A DNA stretch of 64,000 nucleotides from Variovorax sp. J22P240 (GTDB taxonomy: Bacteria; Pseudomonadota; Gammaproteobacteria; Burkholderiales; Burkholderiaceae_C): the NCBI RefSeq assembly GCF_030316855.1, contig NZ_JASZYR010000006.1:1-64000 (forward strand), given 5' to 3'. The translations under genes were made by a program, and so were the position numbers. Below the pieces are notes generated by a model. The model did not search any database. It saw only the letters and a program-made list of their open reading frames with translations, and was not told the origin of the DNA. Shown here one piece after another: positions 26,490 through 34,988 of this stretch (the stretch's first letter is position 1; the number at the start of each line of letters is the position of its first letter).

Positions 26490-29468
26490 TTATGCCTTCT
26501 CGACGTTGCAGACCGTCGTCTTTGTTTCTTGCATCATGGTGACGCTGTCATAGCCATATGTCGTGCCGGTGTTGATCGCCTCGCCGCGCACGATCGGGTT
26601 CGCACCCTTGGGGTAGTACGCCAGCATGTCCGCCCCCTGCCAGTGGCCGGAGAAGTGGAAGGGCATGAATACCGTGTCGGGGCCGACGCGCTCGGTCACC
26701 AGAGCCTGCACGTTGAGCCGCGCACCGGTCGGCGTGTGGACCCAGGCGCGCTCGCCGTTGCGGATGCCCTTCTCGGCGGCCACCCGCGGGTTGATTTCGA
26801 TGAACATCTGCTGCTGCAGCTCCGCGAGCCATGGGTTGGAGCGCGTTTCCTCGCCACCGCCCTCGTACTCGACCAGACGGCCGGAGGTCATGATGTACGG
26901 GAACTTTTCCGCGATCTTGTCCGCGATGTTGCGCTGCTGCACGCTCTTGTACAGCGTGGGCAGGCGCCAGAAGGCCATCTTGTCGTCGTGCGTCGGGTAC
27001 TTCGCCGCCAGGTCCGGCCGCGTGCCATAGAGCGGCTCGCGGTGCTGCGGAATCGCGTCGGGGAAGTTCCACACCAATGCACGCGCCTTGGCGTTGCCGA
27101 AAGGATGGCAACCGTGGTTCTTCATGAACACGCGGATCATGCCGCCCGAGCTGTCGGTCTTCCAGTTCTTGCCTTCGGCCTTGGGCTTCTCGGCCTCGGT
27201 AAGTTCGTCCCACCAGCCGAGCTTCTTGAGCAGCAGGTGGTCGAGTTCCGGGTAGCCGGTCGTGATGGCAGCGCCGAGCGAATGCGATCCGTCCTCGGCC
27301 AGCAGGTTCTTGCCGTTGCGCTCCACGCCGAAATTCGCGCGGAAGTTGCCGCCGCCGTCCATGACGTGTTTCGACGTGTCGTACAGGTTCGGCGAACCCG
27401 GATGCTTTAGCTCCGGCGTGCCGTAGCAGGGCCACGGCAGTCCGAAGTAGTCGCCCGTGATGTCGTAGCCATTGACCTTGTCCTTGATCGATCCCTTGGC
27501 CTTGAGCGTGCGCACGTCGAACGCCGCCATGTTGCGCATATGCGCCTGCAGGCGTTCGGGACTCTGGCCGGTGTAGCCGATGGCCCAGCAGCTCTTGTTG
27601 ATCTCGCGCAGGATGTCCTCGGGCACGGGCTCGTCCATGCCCTTGACCTTCTGCATCTTGTAGTTCTTGCTCAGTTCCTTGCCGAAGCCGAGGCGATCGG
27701 CGAACTGCTGCATGATCATGTGGTCGCTGCGGCTTTCCCACAGCGGCTCGATGACCTTCTCGCGCCACTGGAGCGAGCGGTTCGAGGCAGTGACGGAGCC
27801 GCTGGTCTCGAACTGCGTGCAGGCCGGCAGAAGGTAGACCGCGCGGTTGGGGTTCTGGTCCTCGGGCCTGCCGGGCATCGCGGCCATGGCCGCAGTCGCC
27901 GACGGGTACGGGTCGACGACCACCAGCAGGTCGAGCTTGTCCATCGCCCGCTTCATCTCGAGACCACGGGTCTGCGAGTTCGGTGCATGACCCCAATAGA
28001 ACACGCCGCGCAGGTTCGAGTCCTGGTCGATCAGTTCGTTCTTCTCGAGCACGCCGTCGATCCAGCGCGACACGGTGATGCCGGGCTTGCTCATCATCGC
28101 GGGCGAGGCGTAGCGACTCTTGATCCACTCGAAGTCCACACCCCAGGCCGCAGCGAAGTGCTTCCACGATCCTTCGACCAGCCCGTAGTAGCCGGGCAGC
28201 GAGTCGGGGTTCGGGCCCACGTCGGTGGCGCCCTGCACGTTGTCGTGGCCGCGGAAGATGTTGGTGCCGCCGCCCGACCTGCCGACGTTGCCCAGCGCGA
28301 GTTGCAGGATGCACGAGGCGCGCACGATGGCGTTGCCGATCGTGTGCTGCGTCTGGCCCATGCACCAGACGATGGTGCCGGGTCGGTTCTCGTTGAGCCA
28401 GGTCGCGACCTTGAGGACCTGCGCCTCATTCACGCCGCAAGCTTCCTCGACCTTGTCTGGCGTCCACTTCGCCATCACGTCGGCGCGCACTTCGTCCATG
28501 CCGAAGACGCGGTCGTTGATGTACTTCTTGTCTTCCCAGCCGTTCTTGAAGATGTGGTACAGCACGCCGAAGAGGAAGGGAATGTCCGATCCCGAGCGGA
28601 TGCGCACGTACTCGTCGGCCTTGGCCGCCGTGCGCGTGAAGCGCGGATCGACCACGATCATCTTGCAGCCGTTTTCCTTGGCATGCAGCATGTGCAGCAT
28701 GCTCACCGGATGGGCCTCGGCCGCGTTCGAGCCGATGTACAGCGCGACCTTCGCACTGCGCATGTCGTTGTACGAATTGGTCATGGCGCCGTAGCCCCAT
28801 GTATTCGCCACGCCTGCGACGGTGGTCGAGTGACAGATGCGTGCCTGGTGGTCGCAGTTGTTGCTGCCGAAGAAGCTCACGAACTTGCGCATCAGGTAGG
28901 ACTGCTCGTTGCTGTGCTTGCTGGAGCCGATCCAGTAGACCGAGTCGGGCCCGCTGGCCTTCGAAAGCTCCTTGAGCTTGGCCGTGATCTCGTCGAGCGC
29001 GGTGTCCCAGCTGATGCGCTCGTACTTGCCGTTGACCAGCTTCATCGGATAGCGCAGGCGGTATTCGCCGTGGCCGTGTTCGCGCAGCGCCGCGCCCTTG
29101 GCGCAGTGCGCGCCAAGGTTGATCGGCGAATCGAACACCGGCTCCTGCCGGACCCACACGCCGTTCTCGACGATGGCATCCGATGCGCAGCCGACGGAGC
29201 AGTGCGAGCAGATGGTGCGCCGGACCTCGACCTTGCCGGCGCCGACGGCGGTCGGCCGGCCTTCGGCGGCGTTGGACTTGCGGATCAGCGTGAGTTGGCC
29301 GGCCGCGAGGCCGACGCCGACACCCAGGCCGGAGCGGCGCAGGAAGGAGCGCCGGTCCATGGTCGGCAGTGCGTTGGAAAGGCCGCGCCGCAGGCTGTGG
29401 ACAAAGGGCGACGTGGAGGGAGAAGCGCCGTCACGCGTGGCGCCAGACGCTTTCTTGGTCAGTAGCAT
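26490..29468 (-). CDS. fdhA: Formate dehydrogenase catalytic subunit, TAT-exported, Cys type
   Basis: 992-residue molybdopterin enzyme oxidising formate to CO2, on the periplasmic side. A twin-arginine signal (DRRSFLRRSGLGVGVGLAAG) begins around residue 38 after an unusual 37-residue lead, so the true start could be the internal Met37. A 4Fe-4S cluster is bound by Cys87, Cys90, Cys94 and Cys122. The Mo ligand is Cys212 (ARICHSTTV), encoded by TGT where E. coli FdnG/FdoG have selenocysteine, with catalytic His213 next to it. The C-terminal molydopterin-binding domain (MTSGRLVEYEGGG... ) is complete. Genes for its partners follow directly. Confidence 0.95.
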   Translation of the reverse strand: MLLTKKASGATRDGASPSTSPFVHSLRRGLSNALPTMDRRSFLRRSGLGVGVGLAAGQLTLIRKSNAAEGRPTAVGAGKVEVRRTICSHCSVGCASDAIVENGVWVRQEPVFDSPINLGAHCAKGAALREHGHGEYRLRYPMKLVNGKYERISWDTALDEITAKLKELSKASGPDSVYWIGSSKHSNEQSYLMRKFVSFFGSNNCDHQARICHSTTVAGVANTWGYGAMTNSYNDMRSAKVALYIGSNAAEAHPVSMLHMLHAKENGCKMIVVDPRFTRTAAKADEYVRIRSGSDIPFLFGVLYHIFKNGWEDKKYINDRVFGMDEVRADVMAKWTPDKVEEACGVNEAQVLKVATWLNENRPGTIVWCMGQTQHTIGNAIVRASCILQLALGNVGRSGGGTNIFRGHDNVQGATDVGPNPDSLPGYYGLVEGSWKHFAAAWGVDFEWIKSRYASPAMMSKPGITVSRWIDGVLEKNELIDQDSNLRGVFYWGHAPNSQTRGLEMKRAMDKLDLLVVVDPYPSATAAMAAMPGRPEDQNPNRAVYLLPACTQFETSGSVTASNRSLQWREKVIEPLWESRSDHMIMQQFADRLGFGKELSKNYKMQKVKGMDEPVPEDILREINKSCWAIGYTGQSPERLQAHMRNMAAFDVRTLKAKGSIKDKVNGYDITGDYFGLPWPCYGTPELKHPGSPNLYDTSKHVMDGGGNFRANFGVERNGKNLLAEDGSHSLGAAITTGYPELDHLLLKKLGWWDELTEAEKPKAEGKNWKTDSSGGMIRVFMKNHGCHPFGNAKARALVWNFPDAIPQHREPLYGTRPDLAAKYPTHDDKMAFWRLPTLYKSVQQRNIADKIAEKFPYIMTSGRLVEYEGGGEETRSNPWLAELQQQMFIEINPRVAAEKGIRNGERAWVHTPTGARLNVQALVTERVGPDTVFMPFHFSGHWQGADMLAYYPKGANPIVRGEAINTGTTYGYDSVTMMQETKTTVCNVEKA

Positions 29469-29487
29469 CGTGTATTGCCTCGTTTTT

Positions 29488-29712
29488 TCAAGCCGACGTG
29501 GTCTTGTAGTAGCGCTTGACGTGTTCGCTCAGCGAGTAGCCGCCGCCCTTCTCGGGCGGAGGCTTGAGTTCGGGTGCTGCCGGGGCGGCTGGCGCCTCGA
29601 CGACCTTGGGCAGCACCGTGACGGCTGCTGCGGCGGCGCCGACCGTGGCGGCGCCGATGAAGAATCCCCGGCGGGATGCCGGCTGAGGGCCGGCGGAATG
29701 GCTGTCCTGCAT
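29488..29712 (-). CDS. Formate dehydrogenase region TAT-target small protein
   Basis: 74 residues. A twin-arginine signal (SRRGFFIGAATVGAAAAAVT) is followed by a Pro/Ala-rich linker and a conserved basic end (GGGYSLSEHVKRYYKTTSA). This matches the 'formate dehydrogenase region TAT target' family, always found just before the catalytic subunit gene. Its role is not established; the TAT signal suggests co-export with, or an escort role for, the catalytic subunit. It lies 19 bases upstream of fdhA and is the likely first gene of that transcript, after a 105-base gap that holds no other gene. Confidence 0.88.
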   Translation of the reverse strand: MQDSHSAGPQPASRRGFFIGAATVGAAAAAVTVLPKVVEAPAAPAAPELKPPPEKGGGYSLSEHVKRYYKTTSA

Positions 29713-29817
29713 GACTGCTCCAGGAGTGGCTTAGGCTGAACGAGATATGAAACCAGTTACATACGTTTGGATACTAGTCGAGACCCTAACAAGTGCTATC
29801 CCGAATACCCCTCGATA

Positions 29818-30435
29818 TCAGTCCAGCATGTCGAAGCCTTGGCTCTCGACCTCCGCGAAAGCGCGGGTAAACCCTGCCAGCGCGGCATAGAACCGGGCTC
29901 TGGGGTGTTGCGACACGGCGTCGCACAAGGCTGGCAGCCATGACTGGACATGGGTCGAGAAAAAGGCTCGTTGCCGGGTCAGGTTCGCCACCGCCACGTC
30001 TTCTCCGGCGATGAGATAGCGCATGACTTCGCAAAGACAGGAAATGTGATCTTCCGTTTCGGGAATCGACACGTCCCGTGCAAGACCGATCTGATCCAGA
30101 TCGTTGCGCAGATGTGCCAGTGGCTTGTCGTTGAGGAAGCCGCTCAGATAGTGCGAGCCAAAAAGATAGACCTCCGGCTTGCCGATGCCGCCGAAAAGCG
30201 TGTCGTATTCGTCGCGCGCCGCGGCCGCATCGATGCCGCGCGCGGCGCCGACAAGCTGCCGCCAGGGCTCTTCCAAAAATGCGCCGGCGGCGGGCGCTTC
30301 GGTCGGCGCGACTTGGAAGGCCTCGAGCAACTCCGCGTCGGGCGCGGCGTACCAGAGGCGCGCCAGCAATCCATAGAGTTCGGCGCGTGCGATCTCTTCG
30401 TCAAGGGCCGAGGTAACCGGGAAACTCTCGCTCAT
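29818..30435 (-). CDS. TorD-family molybdoenzyme chaperone
   Basis: 205-residue all-helical chaperone of the TorD/DmsD/FdhE-like group. The key stretch EYDTLFGGIGKPEVYLFGSHYLSGFLNDKPLAHLRNDL (about 89-126) has the E-Y-x-x-L-F and S-x-Y patterns of the family. Such proteins bind TAT signal peptides and hold the apoenzyme for cofactor insertion, here most likely the formate dehydrogenase catalytic subunit. ATG 30435 forms an ATGA overlap with the stop of the upstream ferredoxin-like gene; the longer open frame is only overlap. Confidence 0.88.
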   Translation of the reverse strand: MSESFPVTSALDEEIARAELYGLLARLWYAAPDAELLEAFQVAPTEAPAAGAFLEEPWRQLVGAARGIDAAAARDEYDTLFGGIGKPEVYLFGSHYLSGFLNDKPLAHLRNDLDQIGLARDVSIPETEDHISCLCEVMRYLIAGEDVAVANLTRQRAFFSTHVQSWLPALCDAVSQHPRARFYAALAGFTRAFAEVESQGFDMLD

Positions 30436-32546
30436 AGCTGTGTGATCTTCATTTCGTTCTGCGCGCTGTACAGGTCGATGACCCGGCAATCGCTGCACAT
30501 CTTCAAACGCTCCAGCGCCTCGCCCTGGAACATGGCGTGACCGGCCAGCTTGCCGAGCATGGCCTCGATCGCCTTCTGGGTGCCGAAGGGCTTCGAGCAA
30601 CGGACGCAGGACCAGGGCTTGGCCTCGTTCAGCACGACCGGTTGCTTGCGCTCCGGCGATACCAGCAGGCGCGGCACCAGCGAGATCGCGTTTTCGGGAC
30701 AGGTGGTTTCGCACAGCCCGCACTGCACGCAATTCTTTTCGACGAAGCGAAGCTGCGGCGCGTTCTGGTTGTCCTGCAGCGCGCTCGCGGGGCAGGCGCT
30801 GACGCAGGCGAGGCACAGGGTGCACTTGTCCTTGTCCACCGCGATGGCGCCGAAGGGCGAGCCTTGCGGCAAGGGGATCGCGACCCGCTCGGCAGCGGGT
30901 GTGTTCAGCGTCGGCGATTCGTCCACCAGGTGATCGAGCGCGAGTTCGAGCGTGCTGCGCTTCTCGGCGCCGACGGCATAGCGGGCTGCCTTCGCGGGCA
31001 CCTGCTGCCGGGTGCCGCGCAGCGCGGCGAGTGCACTGTCGAGCGTCGCCACTGAATCGGCTTCGATGAGTTTGAAATGCGTGCCCGTGTAGCCGAGTCC
31101 GAGCAGCAGCGTCTGCGCGATCTCCATCTGCTCCTTGAGCGCGGCGACGTACTGCGGCGCTTCATCCCCCGTGCTCAACACGACCACCTGCGAAGCGCCG
31201 AACGCCACGGCGCTGAGCCACAGGTCGATGCCAGCGCTCGCGGCGTGGAAGAGGCCGACGGGAATCACGTTCGCCGGCACGCCCTGCGCCTTGCCGAGTT
31301 GGGCCTGGCGCCCGAGCTGCTCCACCAGCGCCTGCCCGGCTTCCTGGCTATGCAGGAGCAGTGCGGCATCGCGACCGCCGACGCCCGCGTAGGTGGACAG
31401 CAACGTGCGCAGCTTGAGGCCCTGGTCGGGCGCGCGCGGATAGGTGTAGCCCAGTGCGCCGGTCGGGCACACGGTGGTGCAGGCGCCGCAGCCGACGCAG
31501 AGGTTCGGGTTGACGACGATGCGCTGACGTTCCTTGTCGCTCGACACCGCATGGGCGGAGCAGACCTCGATGCAGGCATTGCAGCCGACGACCTCGTTGC
31601 GGCTGTGCGCGCAGAGCTTCTGCTTGTAGTCGAAGAACTTCGGCTTCTCGAACTCGCCGACCATCTCGCGCAGGCGCAGCAACGTCTGCAACCCCTCCGC
31701 ATGCGCCATACCGCCGGGCAGATGGAAGTAGCCCTGCGGCGGCGCGTGCCAGTCGATGACCGGCGTGGCACCGAGGTCGAGCACGAGGTCGAAAGCGCCA
31801 TCGAGTTGTTCGGGCGCGCGGCCGAAATTGATGGCGCCGGCCACGGTGCAGGCGCGCTCGCAATCGCGGTGCGAAGTGCACCTGGCGTTGTCGATCTGGT
31901 AGTCGAGGCCGATGGCCTGCTCGGGGCACGCGGCCACGCAGGCGTTGCAGCGGGTGCAGAGGTCGAGGTCGATCCCGTTGTCGCGGGTCCAGTTCAGCTT
32001 GAATGCGCCGAGCCTTCCCGCGAGTGAATCGATCCGCCCCGCGGCCACGGGCCAGCGGCGTTCCTGCGCGCCGCCCAGTTCGCCCGGGCCTTGCGAAAAG
32101 ATCGTCACGTCGAGGGTATCGGCCACCAGGACCGCGGCCTTCTCCGCCGCGTCCAGCGCGCCGATGATCAACAACCGCCCCTGACTCGCGTAGCTCACCG
32201 TCGCGACGGGGTCCGGATCGGGGAGGCTGGCGGCAGCGAGCAGCGCCGCGATCTTCGGCATGGCGCTCTTCGCATCGCGGCTCCAGCCACCGGTCTCTCG
32301 GATGTTGACGAAACGGATCGGCGACGTGGCCTCGGGCGTCTGCCCGGCCAGTTCGCCGAACAGGCGCTTCTCCTGCGTACAGGCGACCACCACGTCGTCG
32401 CCGGATTGAATGGCACGCTGGAACGAAGCCGCCTCGCGGCGGCACAGCGCGGAATGAAGGGGCAGTGTTTCAGCCAGCGCCGTCCCGAGCGTCTTCGGCT
32501 CGAGGGGCATCGTCTTGTTGCAGTCGCAGATCAGCGTGGTGGTCAT
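30432..32546 (-). CDS. Multi-cluster 4Fe-4S protein of the formate dehydrogenase locus
   Basis: 704 residues. At least six Cys clusters are visible: CTRCNACVAACP, CTSHRDCERAC, CNACIEVC, CVGCGACTTVCP, CTLCLACVSACP and CVQCGLCETTCP. A C-terminal CxxC pair (SCVRC and CSDC) follows. Between them lie Rossmann-like stretches (residues about 110-150 and 370-440). No TM segment or signal is seen, so it is cytoplasmic. It regularly accompanies DUF3305, DUF3306 and TorD genes next to formate dehydrogenases; an electron-supply or cofactor-assembly role is inferred. ATG 32546 (MTTTLICDCNKTM) overlaps the DUF3306 gene by 77 bases. Confidence 0.82.
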   Translation of the reverse strand: MTTTLICDCNKTMPLEPKTLGTALAETLPLHSALCRREAASFQRAIQSGDDVVVACTQEKRLFGELAGQTPEATSPIRFVNIRETGGWSRDAKSAMPKIAALLAAASLPDPDPVATVSYASQGRLLIIGALDAAEKAAVLVADTLDVTIFSQGPGELGGAQERRWPVAAGRIDSLAGRLGAFKLNWTRDNGIDLDLCTRCNACVAACPEQAIGLDYQIDNARCTSHRDCERACTVAGAINFGRAPEQLDGAFDLVLDLGATPVIDWHAPPQGYFHLPGGMAHAEGLQTLLRLREMVGEFEKPKFFDYKQKLCAHSRNEVVGCNACIEVCSAHAVSSDKERQRIVVNPNLCVGCGACTTVCPTGALGYTYPRAPDQGLKLRTLLSTYAGVGGRDAALLLHSQEAGQALVEQLGRQAQLGKAQGVPANVIPVGLFHAASAGIDLWLSAVAFGASQVVVLSTGDEAPQYVAALKEQMEIAQTLLLGLGYTGTHFKLIEADSVATLDSALAALRGTRQQVPAKAARYAVGAEKRSTLELALDHLVDESPTLNTPAAERVAIPLPQGSPFGAIAVDKDKCTLCLACVSACPASALQDNQNAPQLRFVEKNCVQCGLCETTCPENAISLVPRLLVSPERKQPVVLNEAKPWSCVRCSKPFGTQKAIEAMLGKLAGHAMFQGEALERLKMCSDCRVIDLYSAQNEMKITQL

Positions 32547-33099
32547 CAGGTTCTTGGCTGGCAGGTTGCGCATCGGCAACCGGCGGGCTGGGAAGGGGCT
32601 CGGGATCGCTCGACTGTGCCACGCCCGGCAAGCCATCATCCCTAGGGGTTTCTTCAGGCGTTGCGGGCTTTTCGGGCTCTTCGTCGAAGAGATTCAGGAA
32701 TTTCGCGCTCGCCATCTGGCGCAGCACGCTCTCGGGCAGGGGCGACGGCTTGGAATAGTCGTCGATGTAGGTGTCCAGGCCGTCCATCACGTTGAAGTGA
32801 GGATCGGCAAACAGCTTCTTGAAAGCGGCGTTCTTGACCTCCGGCGCGACGCCTTTTGCCACGAAAGGCTTGAAATCCGAGTCGATGGTCAATGCCTCTG
32901 CATCGTCCAGGGTGAGTGGCGGCGGCTCGGGCGGGAGATCGGCCGAAGGCGCCGATACCTGCACCGCCTGGACGGACACGGGCGTCGCGGCCGCCGGTGA
33001 AGCATCGGGTCCGGATTCCGGCTTCGGATCCTCTGGCACCTCCCCGGCACGCACCTGCTGCTTGCGCCGCGACCAGCGGTCGAAGAACCCTTCAGACAT
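32470..33099 (-). CDS. DUF3306 domain protein
   Basis: 209 residues. The N-terminus MSEGFFDRWSRRKQQVRAGE and the middle LTLDDAEALTIDSDFKPFVAKGVAPEVKNAAFKKLFADPHFNVMDGLDTYIDDYSKP pattern (residues about 74-130) are typical of DUF3306. The C-terminal tail is Pro/Asp-rich and probably disordered. The family occurs beside formate dehydrogenases and has no assigned function. It overlaps DUF3305 by 8 bases and the ferredoxin-like gene by 77, so all are likely co-translated. Confidence 0.85.
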   Translation of the reverse strand: MSEGFFDRWSRRKQQVRAGEVPEDPKPESGPDASPAAATPVSVQAVQVSAPSADLPPEPPPLTLDDAEALTIDSDFKPFVAKGVAPEVKNAAFKKLFADPHFNVMDGLDTYIDDYSKPSPLPESVLRQMASAKFLNLFDEEPEKPATPEETPRDDGLPGVAQSSDPEPLPSPPVADAQPASQEPDDHHADLRLQQDDAPRAEDARDGAG

Positions 33100-33679
33100 C
33101 GCCCGCTCCCCGGCCACGCTTCTTCTCGGTCGACACGCTGGCCGCATTGCCGAATCGGTCCACGAGCGGCCGGAAACTTTCGGGCCGCTTGCGCCGTTTG
33201 GGTTCGACCAGGTAGTGCTCCTGCACGAAGGCACGGAGCCAATCGACGACCTCCTGGGGCGCCGGCACCTGCTCGACGGTTTCCTGCGCATCGAGCCAGC
33301 GCCCGGCTTCGTAATAGCTGAGGGTCACGACCACCGGCCGCGGGATCGGTTCGGGCGCGAGGGTCGCTTCCTCCTCCATGCGCCAGAGCACGAACCAGCA
33401 CGGCGCCGGGGCAGTGGCATTGAGGTGGTAGCCCTCGGCCTCGTCGCGGAAGAGTTCGACCTTGAAGCCGGGATGCAGCCAGCGCTGCTCCCCGTCGTGG
33501 TCTTCCAGGAGGCGCGGCTGCTCGCCGAAGCCGGGTTTATCCGGCAGCACGGCGTCAAGCGTCCAGCGCCACGGTTGCCAGTGGCTCGACGGGCCGTGCA
33601 GCCGATCGCGCCGCATCACGACCGCGACGTCGAGTGCCGCCGGCCGGGTGCTTGCGACGGGGGTTTCGGGAATCTCCAT
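33092..33679 (-). CDS. DUF3305 domain protein
   Basis: 195 residues. It shows the DUF3305 pattern: a VVMRRDRLHGPSSHWQPWRW start, FKVELFRDEAEGYHLNATAP in the middle and VVVTLSYYEAGRWLDAQETVEQVP later. The C-terminus is basic (KRRKRPESFRP, EKKRGRG). No TM helix or metal motif is seen. It is the first gene of the minus-strand fdh accessory transcript and starts 85 bases from a perfect palindrome in the divergent intergenic region. Confidence 0.85.
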   Translation of the reverse strand: MEIPETPVASTRPAALDVAVVMRRDRLHGPSSHWQPWRWTLDAVLPDKPGFGEQPRLLEDHDGEQRWLHPGFKVELFRDEAEGYHLNATAPAPCWFVLWRMEEEATLAPEPIPRPVVVTLSYYEAGRWLDAQETVEQVPAPQEVVDWLRAFVQEHYLVEPKRRKRPESFRPLVDRFGNAASVSTEKKRGRGAGDV

Positions 33680-33763
33680 AGTCCGGACGATAGCCGATGC
33701 GAAAACGTCGCCCGCCGGCGCGGGATTGGGCTCAAAGGGTTTCTAAATGTTAATTGAAGTATT

Positions 33764-33780
33764 ACTTTTGTGACAAAAGT
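33764..33780. promoter_or_regulatory. Perfect 17-bp palindrome between the fdh accessory operon and a GAF gene
   Basis: ACTTTTGT-G-ACAAAAGT is a perfect dyad in an AT-rich island of otherwise GC-rich DNA. It lies 85 bases from the DUF3305 start on one side and 89 bases from the GAF-like gene start on the other, so it could control both directions. A weaker GAGAA/TTCTC repeat lies at 33791-33807. It is not a standard FNR (TTGAT-N4-ATCAA) or CRP site. The cognate regulator is unknown. Confidence 0.55.
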
Positions 33781-33868
33781 CGGCCTCAAAGAGAAACCAT
33801 AGTTCTCATTTCCGAGGATTCACGTCGTTGTGCGTTTCAATCAAGCCATTCCAACGAAGAGGCCCCGC

Positions 33869-34402
33869 ATGAGCTACTACGAGAACGATGACGGACTTGC
33901 CGCCCTCGAGGTGAAGGTGTCCGACCTGCTCATCGCGACGCCGGATTCGTGCGACCCGCTGCTCGAACCGGCGGTCCACCAGGTCCTGAAGCTATTGCGC
34001 GACCAGCACGCCATGGAGGCTGCATTTGCCTGCGAAGTCAACGACGGGCAGCGCGTGTCGCACCGCATGCAGACCTCGCACCGCGCCCAGTTCATCGATG
34101 AGCAGGCCGAGCCGTTGGAACTGGCTTTTTGCAAACAGGTGTTGAGCGCACGCGTTCCGTCGGGCTGCTACCTCAGCGCGCCCGTGGTGCTTGCCAGCGG
34201 GGCGATGTATGGCACCTTTTATTCCTCCAGTTTCAATCCGGATCCAGGCGTCGAGGCGCGAGACCTCAAGAAGCTCGAGATGGCGGCGCAGTTGGCCGCC
34301 CGGCTGATCGACGAGCGCCGCCCGCGTGCCGCCGCGGCTGCTTCTGTTCCCGTTGCCGTGCCGGCGGCGCAACGCCAACCGGTCGCCGCCCAGTTCGCCT
34401 GA
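33869..34402 (+). CDS. GAF-domain-like protein
   Basis: 177 residues. The central part (about 20-160) has GAF-like pattern: an N-terminal helix with AVHQVLKLLRDQHAMEAAFAC, then CKQVLSARVPSGCYLSAPVVLASGAMYGTFYSSSF, then a closing helix (ARDLKKLEMAAQLAARLIDER). The last 20 residues are Ala/Val/Pro-rich. No output domain is attached, so it may act as a small stand-alone sensor. ATG 33869 is chosen over 33830 because the conserved part begins just after it. Divergent from the fdh accessory genes. Confidence 0.72.
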   Translation: MSYYENDDGLAALEVKVSDLLIATPDSCDPLLEPAVHQVLKLLRDQHAMEAAFACEVNDGQRVSHRMQTSHRAQFIDEQAEPLELAFCKQVLSARVPSGCYLSAPVVLASGAMYGTFYSSSFNPDPGVEARDLKKLEMAAQLAARLIDERRPRAAAAASVPVAVPAAQRQPVAAQFA

Positions 34403-34405
34403 ATC

Positions 34406-34837
34406 TCAACGCACGAAGGTGCGGCTGTCGAGTCCGATCCGGCCGCTCGGGAGTCTTCCCCTTCCGCTGTGCGCTTCCCTTTCCTCGAACTGCAGGAGGG
34501 CATCCGGCGCCGTCAACAAGCGCAGGGCTTCGACCGGCGGCAGTGTCCTGCTGCTGAAGAGAAAGCGCAGTTGGCAATCGCCGACAACGATCGCGTCGCC
34601 GTTGCGCAAGGTGTGCGCCCGCACCTTTTCATTGTTGACCCAGGTGCCGTTGCGGCTGCCCATGTCGGTCAGCATGAAGCCCTCGCCCGTCCACTGGATG
34701 GCGGCGTGATGCCGGCTCACCCGTTCACTGTCGATGCATACCCTGTTGCTGCCTGAGCGCCCGATGGTGGTGAGCGGCCCCGCGATGTTGACCTGCCGGA
34801 CACTGGCGTGCCGGGCCAGGATGATCAGTCTTGGCAT
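34406..34837 (-). CDS. FHA-domain protein
   Basis: 143 residues, essentially one forkhead-associated domain. Family motifs are TTIGRSGSNRVCID, RVSRHHAAIQW (the phosphothreonine-binding Ser-Arg-His-His), and DMGSRNGTWVNNEKV. FHA domains bind phosphothreonine peptides, linking this to Ser/Thr kinase signalling; no kinase gene is nearby. The 3' end converges with the GAF-like gene, 3 bases apart. The 5' leader contains a strong hairpin (34843-34868). Confidence 0.88.
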   Translation of the reverse strand: MPRLIILARHASVRQVNIAGPLTTIGRSGSNRVCIDSERVSRHHAAIQWTGEGFMLTDMGSRNGTWVNNEKVRAHTLRNGDAIVVGDCQLRFLFSSRTLPPVEALRLLTAPDALLQFEEREAHSGRGRLPSGRIGLDSRTFVR

Positions 34838-34842
34838 AAATA

Positions 34843-34868
34843 GCCATTCCTCTCGTTATTGGAATGGC
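34843..34868 (-). promoter_or_regulatory. Leader hairpin upstream of the FHA gene
   Basis: GCCATTCC and GGAATGGC form a perfect 8-bp stem around a 10-base loop, 6 bases before the FHA start codon on the minus strand. The only Shine-Dalgarno-like GAGGA runs from the loop into the stem, so the hairpin could limit ribosome access. It could also be a protein-binding dyad. The rest of the 150-base gap to 34988 shows no gene. Confidence 0.45.
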
Positions 34869-34988
34869 ATCGAGCTTAGGACGCGGGTCTCGTTTCGGAA
34901 GACGGAAACAGAAGGCTTAATCCATTCTTGTTCATCGCAGGGCCGGTAAGTTTCCGCACACCCGTCGCCTACCTCCCTGCCCGGGCGT

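Noticed and set aside
28838..28846. Possible selenocysteine codon in fdhA
   Set aside because: The codon at the Mo-ligand position is TGT (Cys212), not TGA, and no SECIS-like need arises.
27540..29465. Long plus-strand open frame (641 codons) opposite fdhA
   Set aside because: It is an antisense shadow of a high-GC gene: composition is His/Val/Ala/Arg-rich without any domain, while the minus strand encodes a full formate dehydrogenase.
32470..32546. Frameshift or gene fusion between DUF3306 and the ferredoxin-like gene
   Set aside because: Both reading frames are intact, with good start and stop codons and normal family ends; a 77-base overlap explains the region.
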